From assembly GCF_900292075.1 (NCBI RefSeq), contig NZ_OLMV01000003.1, positions 617,517-681,516 on the forward strand: a DNA stretch of 64,000 nucleotides, read 5' to 3'. The DNA is from Microbacterium timonense (lineage in GTDB: Bacteria > Actinomycetota > Actinomycetes > Actinomycetales > Microbacteriaceae). Shown here one piece after another: positions 40,107 through 52,000 of the stretch (the stretch's first letter is position 1; each line of letters begins with the position of its first letter). The notes under the pieces are model-generated. The model saw only the letters and a program-made list of their open reading frames with translations. It was not told the DNA's origin and made no database searches. Position numbers and translations under genes: made by a program.

Positions 40107-42350
40107 ATGGACTACGGACACGCGCTCGAGTTCGGCGCGTTCATCACACCCACCGCCGCGAGCCCCGAGGCGCCGGTGATCCTGTCGCAGGTCGCCGAGG
40201 CATCCGGGCTGGATCTCGTGACCTTCCAGGACCACCCGTATCAGCCGGCGTTCCTCGACACCTGGACGCTCATGACGTTCGTCGCCGCGCGTACTGACAC
40301 GATCCGCATCTCGCCGAACGTGCTCAACGTCCCGCTGCGGCCGCCGGCCGTCGTCGCGCGCGCCGCCGCGAGCATCGACCTGCTCTCGGGCGGTCGTTTC
40401 GAGCTGGGTCTCGGCGCGGGCGGATTCTGGGACGCGATCGAGGCGATGGGCGGCACCCGGCTGACACCCGGCCAGGCGGTGACGGCGCTCGAAGAGGCGA
40501 TCGACCTCATGCGCGAGCTCTGGCGCACCGACCAGCGCGGAGGCGTCTTCACCGACGGTCGCTACCACCGCGTGCACGGCGCCAAGCGGGGCCCCCGACC
40601 GGCGCACGAGATCCCGCTCCACATCGGGGCCTACAAGCCGCGCATGCTGGCCCTCACCGGCCGCAAGGGCGACGGCTGGCTGCCGTCACTGGCCTACCTC
40701 CAGCCGGGAGATCTCGCCAAGGGCAACGCCACGATCGACGAGGCGGCACAGTCCGTCGGACGCGATCCGCGTGAGATCCGCCGGCTGCTGAATGTCGGTC
40801 AGCTCGCGGCCGATCCCCGGGAGTTCGCCGAGCGCCTGGCGCGCCTCGCACTGGAAGACGGCATCGGCACGTTCATCCTCGCCGGCGATGACCCCAACCT
40901 GCTGCAGCGCTTCGGTGAGGACATCGCGCCTGCGGTGCGAGAGCTCGTCACCGCCGAGCGCGCCGCGCGGGGTGTCAGCGAAGGTCCGGTGAGGTCGGCG
41001 GCCGCGCTGGCGGCGCGCCGCGACGGCATCGCCTACGACGATGTGCCCGCGGGACTGCATGCGATCGAGCCGGGCGACTTCGAGTACGGCGACGTGCGCG
41101 CCACCTACATGCGAGGAGGGTCTCCCGGCCTCGTGCTGCAGCCGGCGTCGGCCGAGCAGGTCGCCGCGGCGATCGGCTTCGCGCGGCGGCATCCTGAGCT
41201 TCCGCTTTCGGTCCGCAGCGGCGGCCACGGCATCAGCGGCCGCAGTACGAACGACGGCGGCATCGTCATCGACCTGCGGCGGCTGAACGAGATCGAAGTG
41301 CTCGACACCGAGCGCCGCCTCGTGCGCATCGGACCCGGTGCCCGGTGGGCGCACGTCGCGGCGACGCTCGGCGAGCACGGGTGGGCGCTGACGTCCGGCG
41401 ACTACGGCGGCGTGGGCGTGGGCGGCCTGGCGACCGCGGGCGGCATCGGGTTCCTCGCGCGGGAGCACGGCCTGACCATCGACCACCTGCGCGCCGCCGA
41501 GGTGGTGCTCGCCGACGGCTCGATCGTGCGGACGGATGCTGCGAACCACCCCGACCTGTTCTGGGCGGTCCGCGGAGCCGGCGCCAATGTCGGCATCGTC
41601 ACGGCGTTCGAGTTCGAGGTCGACGAGGTGGGGCAGGTGGGTCATGCGCAGCTGGCCTTCCAGGTCGACGACGTCGCGGAGTTCCTGGAGGGTTACGGCC
41701 GCGTCATGGAGTCGTCGCCGCGCGACATGACCATGTTCCTGCTGACCGGCGCTCCTCGACCGGGCCAGCCGCAGATCGTGCAGCTGTACGGCATCGTCGA
41801 TTCGGACGACCCCGACACGATCATCGCCCGCCTGCAGCCCTTCGCCGAGCTCGCTCCGCTCGTACAGCAGTCGGTGCAGCTGACCACGTACGCGCAGGTC
41901 ATGGCCAACGCCGACCTCGGCCCGCAGCACGGTGCCGGCGAACCGCACTCGCGCTCGGGACTGCTCGCACACGTCACCCCCGCATTCGCTGCCGCGGCGG
42001 CCCGGATGCTGGAGTCCGGCGCGGTGCCGTTCTTCCAGCTGCGCGCGGTCGGCGGCGCCGTCGCCGACGTGGCCGAAGACGCCACGGCGTACTCCCACCG
42101 CTCGGCGGCCTTCTCCGTCGTGGCTCTCGGCTCACGCGCCGATCGCCTTGACGAGCAGTGGCGCACTCTCGCCGACCACGTCGCCGGCATGTACCTGAGC
42201 TTCGACTCGTCGGAGCGCCCTGAGCGCATCGCCGAGGCCTTCCCGCCCGCGACGCTCGCGCGCCTGCGTGCGATCAAGGCGGCGTACGACCCGACGTGCG
42301 TGTTCCGCGACAACTTCGCGGTCGAGCCGGTGCAATCCGACGCGGCCTGA
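40107..42350 (+). CDS. Fused luciferase-like (LLM) oxidoreductase and FAD-linked (berberine-bridge-like) oxidase
   Basis: The 747-residue protein joins two flavoenzymes. Residues 1-290 are a luciferase-like TIM barrel of the FMN/F420 type (FQDHPYQPAFLDTWTLMT, RFELGLGAGGFWDAIEAMGG). After a linker, residues 310-745 are a PCMH-type FAD domain with RSGGHGISGR, whose His is the usual covalent FAD site, plus GVGVGGLATAGGIGFLAREH, WAVRGAGANVGIV and the BBE-like end YDPTCVFRDNFAVEP. The second flavin-linking Cys of bicovalent oxidases is absent (SGDYGGVGVGG). GAAAGGAAACC precedes ATG. It is coupled to the TetR gene, so its substrate is probably the TetR ligand. Confidence 0.87.
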   Translation: MDYGHALEFGAFITPTAASPEAPVILSQVAEASGLDLVTFQDHPYQPAFLDTWTLMTFVAARTDTIRISPNVLNVPLRPPAVVARAAASIDLLSGGRFELGLGAGGFWDAIEAMGGTRLTPGQAVTALEEAIDLMRELWRTDQRGGVFTDGRYHRVHGAKRGPRPAHEIPLHIGAYKPRMLALTGRKGDGWLPSLAYLQPGDLAKGNATIDEAAQSVGRDPREIRRLLNVGQLAADPREFAERLARLALEDGIGTFILAGDDPNLLQRFGEDIAPAVRELVTAERAARGVSEGPVRSAAALAARRDGIAYDDVPAGLHAIEPGDFEYGDVRATYMRGGSPGLVLQPASAEQVAAAIGFARRHPELPLSVRSGGHGISGRSTNDGGIVIDLRRLNEIEVLDTERRLVRIGPGARWAHVAATLGEHGWALTSGDYGGVGVGGLATAGGIGFLAREHGLTIDHLRAAEVVLADGSIVRTDAANHPDLFWAVRGAGANVGIVTAFEFEVDEVGQVGHAQLAFQVDDVAEFLEGYGRVMESSPRDMTMFLLTGAPRPGQPQIVQLYGIVDSDDPDTIIARLQPFAELAPLVQQSVQLTTYAQVMANADLGPQHGAGEPHSRSGLLAHVTPAFAAAAARMLESGAVPFFQLRAVGGAVADVAEDATAYSHRSAAFSVVALGSRADRLDEQWRTLADHVAGMYLSFDSSERPERIAEAFPPATLARLRAIKAAYDPTCVFRDNFAVEPVQSDAA

Positions 42351-42468
42351 GCCGCGGCATCCGTCCTCTCTCCTCCCGGGGGTGGTCTTCCCCGCCTCCT
42401 CCCGCGGGAAGGTCCCCCGCCGCGTCCTCCGGGGAAGGTCCCCGCCGCGTGTCCCGATCTCCAGCGTT

Positions 42469-42522
42469 CATGTCCCACTTTCGCGCGCACGACGACCGGT
42501 ATACGCACGAAAGTGGGACATG
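42469..42522. repeat. Intergenic element bounded by perfect 15-base inverted repeats
   Basis: CATGTCCCACTTTCG (42469-42483) and CGAAAGTGGGACATG (42508-42522) are perfect inverted repeats around 24 bases. It lies in the 297-base gap 42351-42647, which otherwise holds short GGAAGGTCCCCGCCGCG repeats (about 42410-42450) and no gene. It could form a long hairpin, and its design matches the other inverted-repeat-bounded segments here. Confidence 0.7.
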
Positions 42523-42647
42523 CATTGCCGGGGGCGGGGGGACTGGGTGGAGGAACAGCGCAGGGTCGGAGATCGAGCAGGATTCAGGAAGCTGGGTGTC
42601 CGCGATCGTCGGCACAATGTAGCGTCGCCTTCGATCGAGAGGACCCC

Positions 42648-45050
<2,403 letters not shown>

Positions 45051-45123
45051 CCCCAGCGCGCTACGCCTCAGCGGCCCGCTCCGGACCGGGTGATGCGTGG
45101 GGTGAATTCCGGTCACCGGGCAC

Positions 45124-45140
45124 GTTTCTCCGCTAGAAAC
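45124..45140 (+). promoter_or_regulatory. GTTTCT-N5-AGAAAC palindrome upstream of the LPXTG protein gene
   Basis: GTTTCT (45124-45129) and AGAAAC (45135-45140) form a perfect inverted repeat, about 98 bases before the start codon. It is followed by GATGAT, a possible -10 sequence. A regulator site or short stem in the promoter is plausible, but no regulator is known for it. Confidence 0.35.
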
Positions 45141-45237
45141 GATGATGGTGCGCTCTGGCGGCTGGAATCGGTCTCGCCGGCGGGCGTGGGCGGGGATGGC
45201 GTCGAGCCGTACCTGCCGATTATCGGGGGAGCCTTCT

Positions 45238-48200
45238 GTGAGTCTGAAGTCGCGTCATCGCGTCCTGTCTGGTCTGCTCGCGGCGGCGCTCGCCGTCGGG
45301 CTCGTGAGTGCGGGGGGAGCGACCGCGACCGCGGTCACGAACCCGGCTGGTGGGAGCGAGCTGTATGCCCGCCAGGTCTTCTACACCTACGTGGGCGCAG
45401 GTGACACGTTGGATGTCGCCATAACCAAGGGGAGCGGCGCGGCCGCCACGGTCTCAGTGGTCGACCCTGCCGGAAACGAGGCCTTCTCGTGCACCGTCGC
45501 GGCGGGTGCTCCATCCCAGACGGCGTGCACCGACACCGGTCTCTCTTCGCTCACTGCCGGAGTCTGGACGACCGAGTTCCTGCCCGGCGGTTCCTCCGCC
45601 CGGTACAGCTACGACATCCGGGTTCGTGACGCCGGCGCCCAGGAGGTGACGGGCCGCACCTGGGTCACGAAGTTCGAGCAGTACCAGGCAGGCGCCGGCA
45701 CGCAGTGGTACTGGATCGCCACTCGCGAGGGCTACCTCTACGAGGTCTCGCTCATCAACTACGGCGGCATCGGCTCCGCCCTGCGCTCGAACGGCTTCGG
45801 CCTGGTCGAGGCGGGTACCTGCACGCCGATCTATCGTTCGGCCGAAGGCACGACGACAAACGCCAACGGAGTGCCTCTCGAAGCGGGCGTCGATTACAGC
45901 ACCGCCTGTGGCGACGACTTCCTTCTCTTCCTCGAGGAGCCGGCGGCCGATCTTCCCGCCACCGCGCCCTCCGCAACGGGCGAGATGTGGGTCCGCCCGC
46001 AGGTCGTCGCCCCGGCGGCGACGAACCTGCAGTTCGCGACCGCCTCCCCGCTGACCCGCGCGGGCGACATCACCTTCGATCTCGCCGGTGTCAACGGCGG
46101 ATACACCGTCCAGATCGACACGAACGGCGACGGCGACTACAGCGACGACGTCGACCGCGTCATCCCGTGGGGGAGCCCGCCTGGCGCCGTCACCGTGCCG
46201 TTCGACGGCCTCGACGGGCAGGGCGCTCCGATCGGCGTCTGCCAGCCCATGAACGCGCGCGTCGTGGTCGACCGCGTGGGCGAGATGCACCTCGTGCTGG
46301 AGGACGTCGAGCAGCTGGGCAACGCCGCCGCGACCGCGGCCGGCATCCGCCTCACCGGGCGCACGACGGGCATCAGCGCGCCGGCGCCCCTGCTGTACTG
46401 GGACGACCGCAACCTGGACTACGTCAACCGGCAGGCGAACGAGCCGTTCGACGGGGTCGACGGACGCGCCGGGTTCGACACGACCGATCTGCCTGATGGT
46501 GATGGCGCCCACGGGTGGCGTTTCAGTTGGGGAGACATACGTTCCATCGAGAACTGGTCGTATTACCAGGCGACGGCGGGCGCGGAGGTGGCGATCGAGC
46601 CTCCCTGCAGCCCCGCGATGACGCTCGACAAGCAGGCGCAGCTCATCGACGCGAACGGGAACGGCCGTGCGGATGCCGGCGAGACCGTCGACTACAGCTT
46701 CCTCGTGCGCAACACCGGCAACTCGGCGCTGTCGGGTGTCACCGTTACCGACCCGCGCGTGTCGGGCATCGCCCCGGCCTCGGCCGACCTCGGGGTCGGC
46801 CAGCAGGTGCAGTTCACGGCCGCGCCCTACGCGGTGACGCAGGCCGACGTCGACGCCGGCCAGATCGTCAACACGGCATCCGCGACCGGTGTCTCGCCGC
46901 TGGGGGAGCAGGTTCAGACGCCCCCCGATTCCGAGATCCTGCTCGGCCCGGACCGGGCGCCCGCCCTCACGATCGACAAGCAGTCGCAGCTCGATGACGC
47001 GAACTCCAACGGTCGCGCGGATGTCGGCGAGACGATCGACTACACCTTCGTCGTGACCAACACCGGCAACGTCACGATCAGCGGCGTGAGCGTCGACGAC
47101 CCGGTGGTCACGGGCATCACGCCGGCATCGGTCACGCTCGCCCCGGGAGCGACGCAGACCTTCACGGCGGCGCCGTACACCGTCGTCCAGGCCGACGTCA
47201 ACGTGGGCGCCATCACGAACACCGCTGTGGCCAACGGCACGAGTCCGACCGGGCCGGTGCAGTCCCCGCCCGACACCGAGGTCGTGCTGACGCCCGACCC
47301 CGACCCGCGGCTCACGCTCGACAAGACCGGCGCCCTGCTGACCGACGCGGACAATGACGGCGAGATCACCCCCGGCGACACCGTGCGTTACACCTTCGAG
47401 GTTCGCAACGTCGGGACCGTCGACCTCGTCGACGTCGCCATCGAGGATCCGCACCTCACCGGACCGCTTTCGCCGGCTTCCGCCGACATCGCTGCCGACG
47501 GGACCGCCACGTTCACCGGGGACTACACGGTCGTGCAGTCCGATCTGGATGCCGGCGAGATTCGCAACACCGCCACCGCGGCGGGAATCTACGCGTCTCC
47601 GGGCGGTGACGTGCCCGTCCGATCCGCTCCGGACTCCGTGACGCTCCCGACGGCCGACCCCGCACCGGGGCTCGAAATCCTCAAGACCGGGTCGCTCGAC
47701 GACGCGAACGGCAACGGGTTCGCCGACGCCGGCGAGACGATCACCTACGGCTTCGACGTGATGAATACCGGCAACACCACCCTGACCAACGTGGTGGTCA
47801 TCGATGAGCGCTTCCCCGAGCTGGCGAGCAGCGGCGTGACCCTCGCACCGGGCACCGACACCACGATCACGTCGGCGCCGTACACGGTGACGCAGGCCGA
47901 TGTGGACGCCGGCGGTGTGACCAACGTGGCCGTCGCGCGAGGCAACGTGCCCGGCGGCCCCGAGGTGGTCTCCGTTCCCGATGAGGAGTTCATCGAGGGT
48001 CCCCCGTTCGCGCCTGGTATCACGCTCGAAAAGGCCGCGGCGCTCGACGACGCGAATGCGAACGGCGCCGCGGATGCCGGCGAGACGATCGTCTACTCGT
48101 TCACGCTGCTCAACACCGGAAACGTCACGCTGTTCGACGTGGCGGTGGACGACCCGATGCTCGGCGGTCTCGTGCCTGAGGCGCTGGACCTCCTGCCTCC

Positions 48201-48537
48201 CGCCGTGCCCGCCACCGTCAGCGCCCAGCCGTACACCGTCACGGCCGAGGATGTCGCCGCCGGCGAGATCGTGAACACCGCCCTCGCACGCGGCACGCTC
48301 GCCGACGGGACGACCGGCGTCCAGTCACCCGAGGACACCGTTACGGTGCCGGCGGAGGTCGACGAACCCGTGCAGCCGCCTGCACCGGGGGGAGCCCCGG
48401 CGGGCGGCCAGCTCCCCAGCACCGGCGGACAGGTTCCGTGGGCTCTCGCGGGTGGCGCGCTCGCTGCATTGCTGATCGGAGCGGCGGCACTCCTGTGGAA
48501 CCGCCGGCGGACGCGGGGAGCACGCGGCACCGTGTGA
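45238..48537 (+). CDS. LPXTG wall-anchored surface protein with five DUF11 repeats
   Basis: The 1099-residue precursor has a signal peptide (VLSGLLAAALAVGLVSAGGATATA), a unique N-terminal domain (residues about 35-455), then five DUF11-type repeats of about 115 residues, each with a core like NGxADAGETIxYxFxVxNTGN. The C-terminus carries a sortase signal LPSTG, a hydrophobic helix and a RRRTRGARG tail, so it is anchored to peptidoglycan. GTG 45238 is preceded by GGGGGAG at ideal spacing and directly begins the signal peptide. It probably acts as an adhesin stalk. No sortase gene is in the window. Confidence 0.9.
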   Translation: MSLKSRHRVLSGLLAAALAVGLVSAGGATATAVTNPAGGSELYARQVFYTYVGAGDTLDVAITKGSGAAATVSVVDPAGNEAFSCTVAAGAPSQTACTDTGLSSLTAGVWTTEFLPGGSSARYSYDIRVRDAGAQEVTGRTWVTKFEQYQAGAGTQWYWIATREGYLYEVSLINYGGIGSALRSNGFGLVEAGTCTPIYRSAEGTTTNANGVPLEAGVDYSTACGDDFLLFLEEPAADLPATAPSATGEMWVRPQVVAPAATNLQFATASPLTRAGDITFDLAGVNGGYTVQIDTNGDGDYSDDVDRVIPWGSPPGAVTVPFDGLDGQGAPIGVCQPMNARVVVDRVGEMHLVLEDVEQLGNAAATAAGIRLTGRTTGISAPAPLLYWDDRNLDYVNRQANEPFDGVDGRAGFDTTDLPDGDGAHGWRFSWGDIRSIENWSYYQATAGAEVAIEPPCSPAMTLDKQAQLIDANGNGRADAGETVDYSFLVRNTGNSALSGVTVTDPRVSGIAPASADLGVGQQVQFTAAPYAVTQADVDAGQIVNTASATGVSPLGEQVQTPPDSEILLGPDRAPALTIDKQSQLDDANSNGRADVGETIDYTFVVTNTGNVTISGVSVDDPVVTGITPASVTLAPGATQTFTAAPYTVVQADVNVGAITNTAVANGTSPTGPVQSPPDTEVVLTPDPDPRLTLDKTGALLTDADNDGEITPGDTVRYTFEVRNVGTVDLVDVAIEDPHLTGPLSPASADIAADGTATFTGDYTVVQSDLDAGEIRNTATAAGIYASPGGDVPVRSAPDSVTLPTADPAPGLEILKTGSLDDANGNGFADAGETITYGFDVMNTGNTTLTNVVVIDERFPELASSGVTLAPGTDTTITSAPYTVTQADVDAGGVTNVAVARGNVPGGPEVVSVPDEEFIEGPPFAPGITLEKAAALDDANANGAADAGETIVYSFTLLNTGNVTLFDVAVDDPMLGGLVPEALDLLPPAVPATVSAQPYTVTAEDVAAGEIVNTALARGTLADGTTGVQSPEDTVTVPAEVDEPVQPPAPGGAPAGGQLPSTGGQVPWALAGGALAALLIGAAALLWNRRRTRGARGTV

Positions 48538-48547
48538 CGGCGGCGGA

Positions 48548-48805
48548 TCAGGCGGCGCGGGTCACATCGATGCACCGCGCCGCCGCGGCGGCCATGACGT
48601 CGGCTGTGGTCGAGTAGAACTCGGTCGCGATGGGCGCCTGCACCCAGACGACCTCGAGAAGCCCCCCGCTCTCCTCGACGTACCCGATGAGACACCGCGG
48701 GTCGTCGTGCGCGAAGGCGGTGTCGGTGATCACCAGGCCGTCTTCCGGCACCGGCACCAGCTCCAGGCGGTCTGTCTGCATTGCCTGGGGGATGGTGATG
48801 TGCAT
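48548..48805 (-). CDS. Small conserved-looking protein of unknown function
   Basis: The 85-residue protein begins MHITIPQAMQTDRLELVPVP after a good minus-strand ribosome site (GAGGAGGCAACG). It is mixed alpha/beta in character, with no membrane segment and no motif I can name. Its stop is 10 bases from the convergent wall-protein stop. The start could also be an upstream ATG (48841), but the ribosome site favours 48805. The 48806-49068 gap beyond it holds only promoter-like sequence. Confidence 0.65.
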   Translation of the reverse strand: MHITIPQAMQTDRLELVPVPEDGLVITDTAFAHDDPRCLIGYVEESGGLLEVVWVQAPIATEFYSTTADVMAAAAARCIDVTRAA

Positions 48806-48980
48806 CGTTGCCTCCTCGATGAGCGTGACACCAGTGAACATCGCCCCACCGACAACGGGCGGACCCTTGCCCTCACGGCAGGAAAGGTGCTAGCGCCGGT
48901 CGGCGTGGCGCAGAAGCCGGGCTCCCGACACGCCGGGTGATCCACCGGGTGAAAAAGCGTTCGAACGGCGCGAAAGGCGG

Positions 48981-48986
48981 TATACC
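48981..48986 (+). promoter_or_regulatory. Putative -10 box (TATACC) for the second DUF11 protein gene
   Basis: TATACC stands out in this GC-rich region, 82 bases before ATG 49069. The 8-base palindrome GTTCGAAC (48959-48966) lies in the -35 region, which could be a regulator site. No consensus -35 was found. Confidence 0.4.
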
Positions 48987-49068
48987 TCGATCTGGTGCCC
49001 GAAATCCGGCGGGAGTCGTCCTGCGGGAATGGGGGATGCCGCTGATCGGCGGCGGGAGAGGGGTGCGC

Positions 49069-52000
49069 ATGAGGCAGCGCGATCACGGCGGCGTGCCGAC
49101 ATCGGGAGCGACGGGGAAGGTCCGGCGGACGTTGGCCGGGCTCCTGGCGGCAACCCTCACCGCAGCGGGCCTGACTCTCGGTCTGAGCGTCGCGCCGTCG
49201 GAGCCGGCCTCCGCGGCTTCTGAGGGTTGCGGTTACGCGGCCAACCAACCCAACAACGGCAAGTTCGCATCGACGATCTGCTGGTTCGACTTCACTGCGT
49301 TCGATGCGGCTGAGGCGCGCACGCCCGCGGGTCAAGAGATGCAGATCGCGCTTGACGGTGGCCTCGTCGCCGACTTCACGGTGAGGGTCACGGACGTCGC
49401 GAGCTACGCCCCGATGAGCTTCGAAAAGCGCGCTGCGCCGCTCGAGACACGGTTCGCCTTCGGAACGGACGCGTACCGCGGGATCCCCGGGTTGCACGCG
49501 CTGTACAGCCTCGGCTCGCCTGCCGGCAACAAGGCCGCGACGATCACGTTCGAGAACATCCAGGTGAGGGATGCCCAAGGCAATCCCGTCGGTGGATACT
49601 CGTTCGTCGCCGCCGACGCCGAAGACAACGTCATCAATGAGAGCTTCCGCTGGAGCTCTGACAAGCCGCTGAACGAGATCGAACGACTTGCACCCAACGG
49701 CGGGTGGGGTTGCAAGTCGCCTGTCGGCCTCGGCACGACATCCGTCTCTTGCGCGGGCACAGGATTTGGAGGAACCACGGAGGCCGGAGGCAAGTCCACC
49801 GCGCTGCTCGTGGCTGCTGATTCGCCGACGACGTTCGCGACCACCTGGGTCACGTCGGCTCGTTCGGCGATCGCGATCGGCGTGCAGACCGCCAAGCTCA
49901 CCGTCGTGAAGCAGGTGAGCAGCCGCATCGCGCCGGCCGACGCGTTCCAGGTGACGGCGACGAACTTCTCGGGGGTCGTCGTCGGGCAGGGAACCACCGG
50001 CACCTCCGCCACCGCGTCGACCGGCGCGCTCGTCGTCGCTCCCGGCGGCACCTACACCGTCGCCGAGACCGCAGCGGCCGGTTCGCCGACGAACCTGGCG
50101 AACTACAACCCCACGTGGTCGTGCCTGAACGCCGCCACCGGGAGCACGACGGTGCTCCCCTCTGGGCCAGGTCTCACCCAGACGGTGGTGCCGTCGGCGG
50201 GCGACGACATCACGTGCACGGTGACAAACGCCGCGAAGGTGAGCGCCATCGCCCTCCAGAAGACCGCCGGCACGCCGGTGGACGTCAACGGCAACGGCAT
50301 CACGGATGCCGGCGACACGGTCGACTACTCCTTCACCGTCACGAACACGGGGCAGACGACGGTCGAGTCGGTCGCCGTCAGCGACCCGAAAGCCGGCTCG
50401 GTGACCTGTCCCGCCGTCACCGTCGCACCCACCGCGAGCACGACGTGCACCGCGGATGCCCCGTATGTCATCACGGCCGCCGACGTGACGACGGGTGCGG
50501 TGAACAACACCGCGACCGCGACGGCGCACCCGCTCGGGTCGCCCGCGACGGTCACCTCCAACAGTTCTTCCACGAGCACGCCGACGGTGGCCCCGGCCCC
50601 CGCCCTGACGCTCACGAAGTCGGCGTCGCCGTCGGACGCCGCGGCCTATCGCGAAGGCCAGGTCATCACCTACAGCTTTGTCGTGCGCAACACCGGCAAC
50701 GTGCCGATCGAGAACATCACGATCACCGACACCGAGTTCTCGGGCACCGGCACGCTGAGCGCGATCAGCTGCCCGCCCGGGTTCGGCACCCTCGCGCCCA
50801 ACACGGAGGCGACCTGCACCGCGACGTACACGCTGACGCTGGCGGATGCCGACGCCGGCGGCCTCGAGAACGCCGCCGTCGCGACGGGCGAACCGGTCGG
50901 CGACCCCGACCCGGTCACGAGCCGGTCCGAGATCCGGATCCCGGTCGACCCGGAGGCGTCGATCACCCTGACCAAGCGAGCGACGCCGACCGTCGCCACC
51001 CGTCCCGGCGACGTGATCAGCTACGAGTTCGACATCACCAACACCGGCAACGTCTCCCTCAGTGCTCCGAGCGTCACCGAGACCGCGTTCTCGGGGACGG
51101 GAGCGCGACCCGCGCCGGTGTGCCCCTCCGGCGCCTTCATCCCGGGTGCGACCGTGACATGCACGGCGACCTACCCGCTCACCCAGGCGGATGTGGATGC
51201 CGGGACGGTGACGAACACCGCCACGGCCTCCGCCGCCGCGCCCAGCGGCCCGAATCCCGTCTCGCAGGTCTCGTCGGCCACGGTGACGATCCCGGCCGGG
51301 CCGTCGCTCTCGATCGACAAGACCGCCGAGGTCGCCGGTGAGGGGGTGGCCGGCGATGTCGTCACCTACTCGTTCGAGGTGACGAACACGGGCAACGTCA
51401 CGGTCGGCCAGATCGGGATCGATGAGACGGCGTTCTCGGGCACCGGCTCGCTCAGCGCGATCGTTTGCGACGATGCCGCGCTCGGCGCGGGCGCCTCGAC
51501 GACGTGTGAGGCGACCTATACGCTCACGCAGGCGGACGTGAACGTCGGCGCGGTCACGAACACCGCTGTCGCCACCGGCATCCGCAGCGGCACGGCGACC
51601 GAGGTGGTCTCACTGCCCGACGCCGCAGAGGTGCAGACCCTTTCGGCCGCCGACATCTCGCTGCAGAAGTCGGTGATCTCGGGCACCGTCACCTCGGCCG
51701 GCGACGTGGTGACCTACGCCTTCCTGATCACGAACACCGGCACGGTGGACCTCGCGAACCCGACGGTCACGGAGACCGCGTTCACGGGATCCGGCACGGC
51801 GCCGGTCGTGACCTGTCCCCCGGCGGTGCTCGCGCCGCAGGAGACGGTGACCTGCAACGCCACGTACACGGTGACACAGGCGGACGTGGACGCCGGATCC
51901 ATCGGCAACACGGCGACCGCGTCCGCCACTGCGCCGACCGGGATCGCCGCCCCGATCTCGGATCCCTCCTCGGCGACGGTGACCATCGAGCCGGCGCCCG

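Noticed and set aside
48937..49068. Longer N-terminus for the second DUF11 protein
   Set aside because: The extension runs through the promoter region and would bury the signal peptide; ATG 49069 has a ribosome site and signal sequence directly after it.
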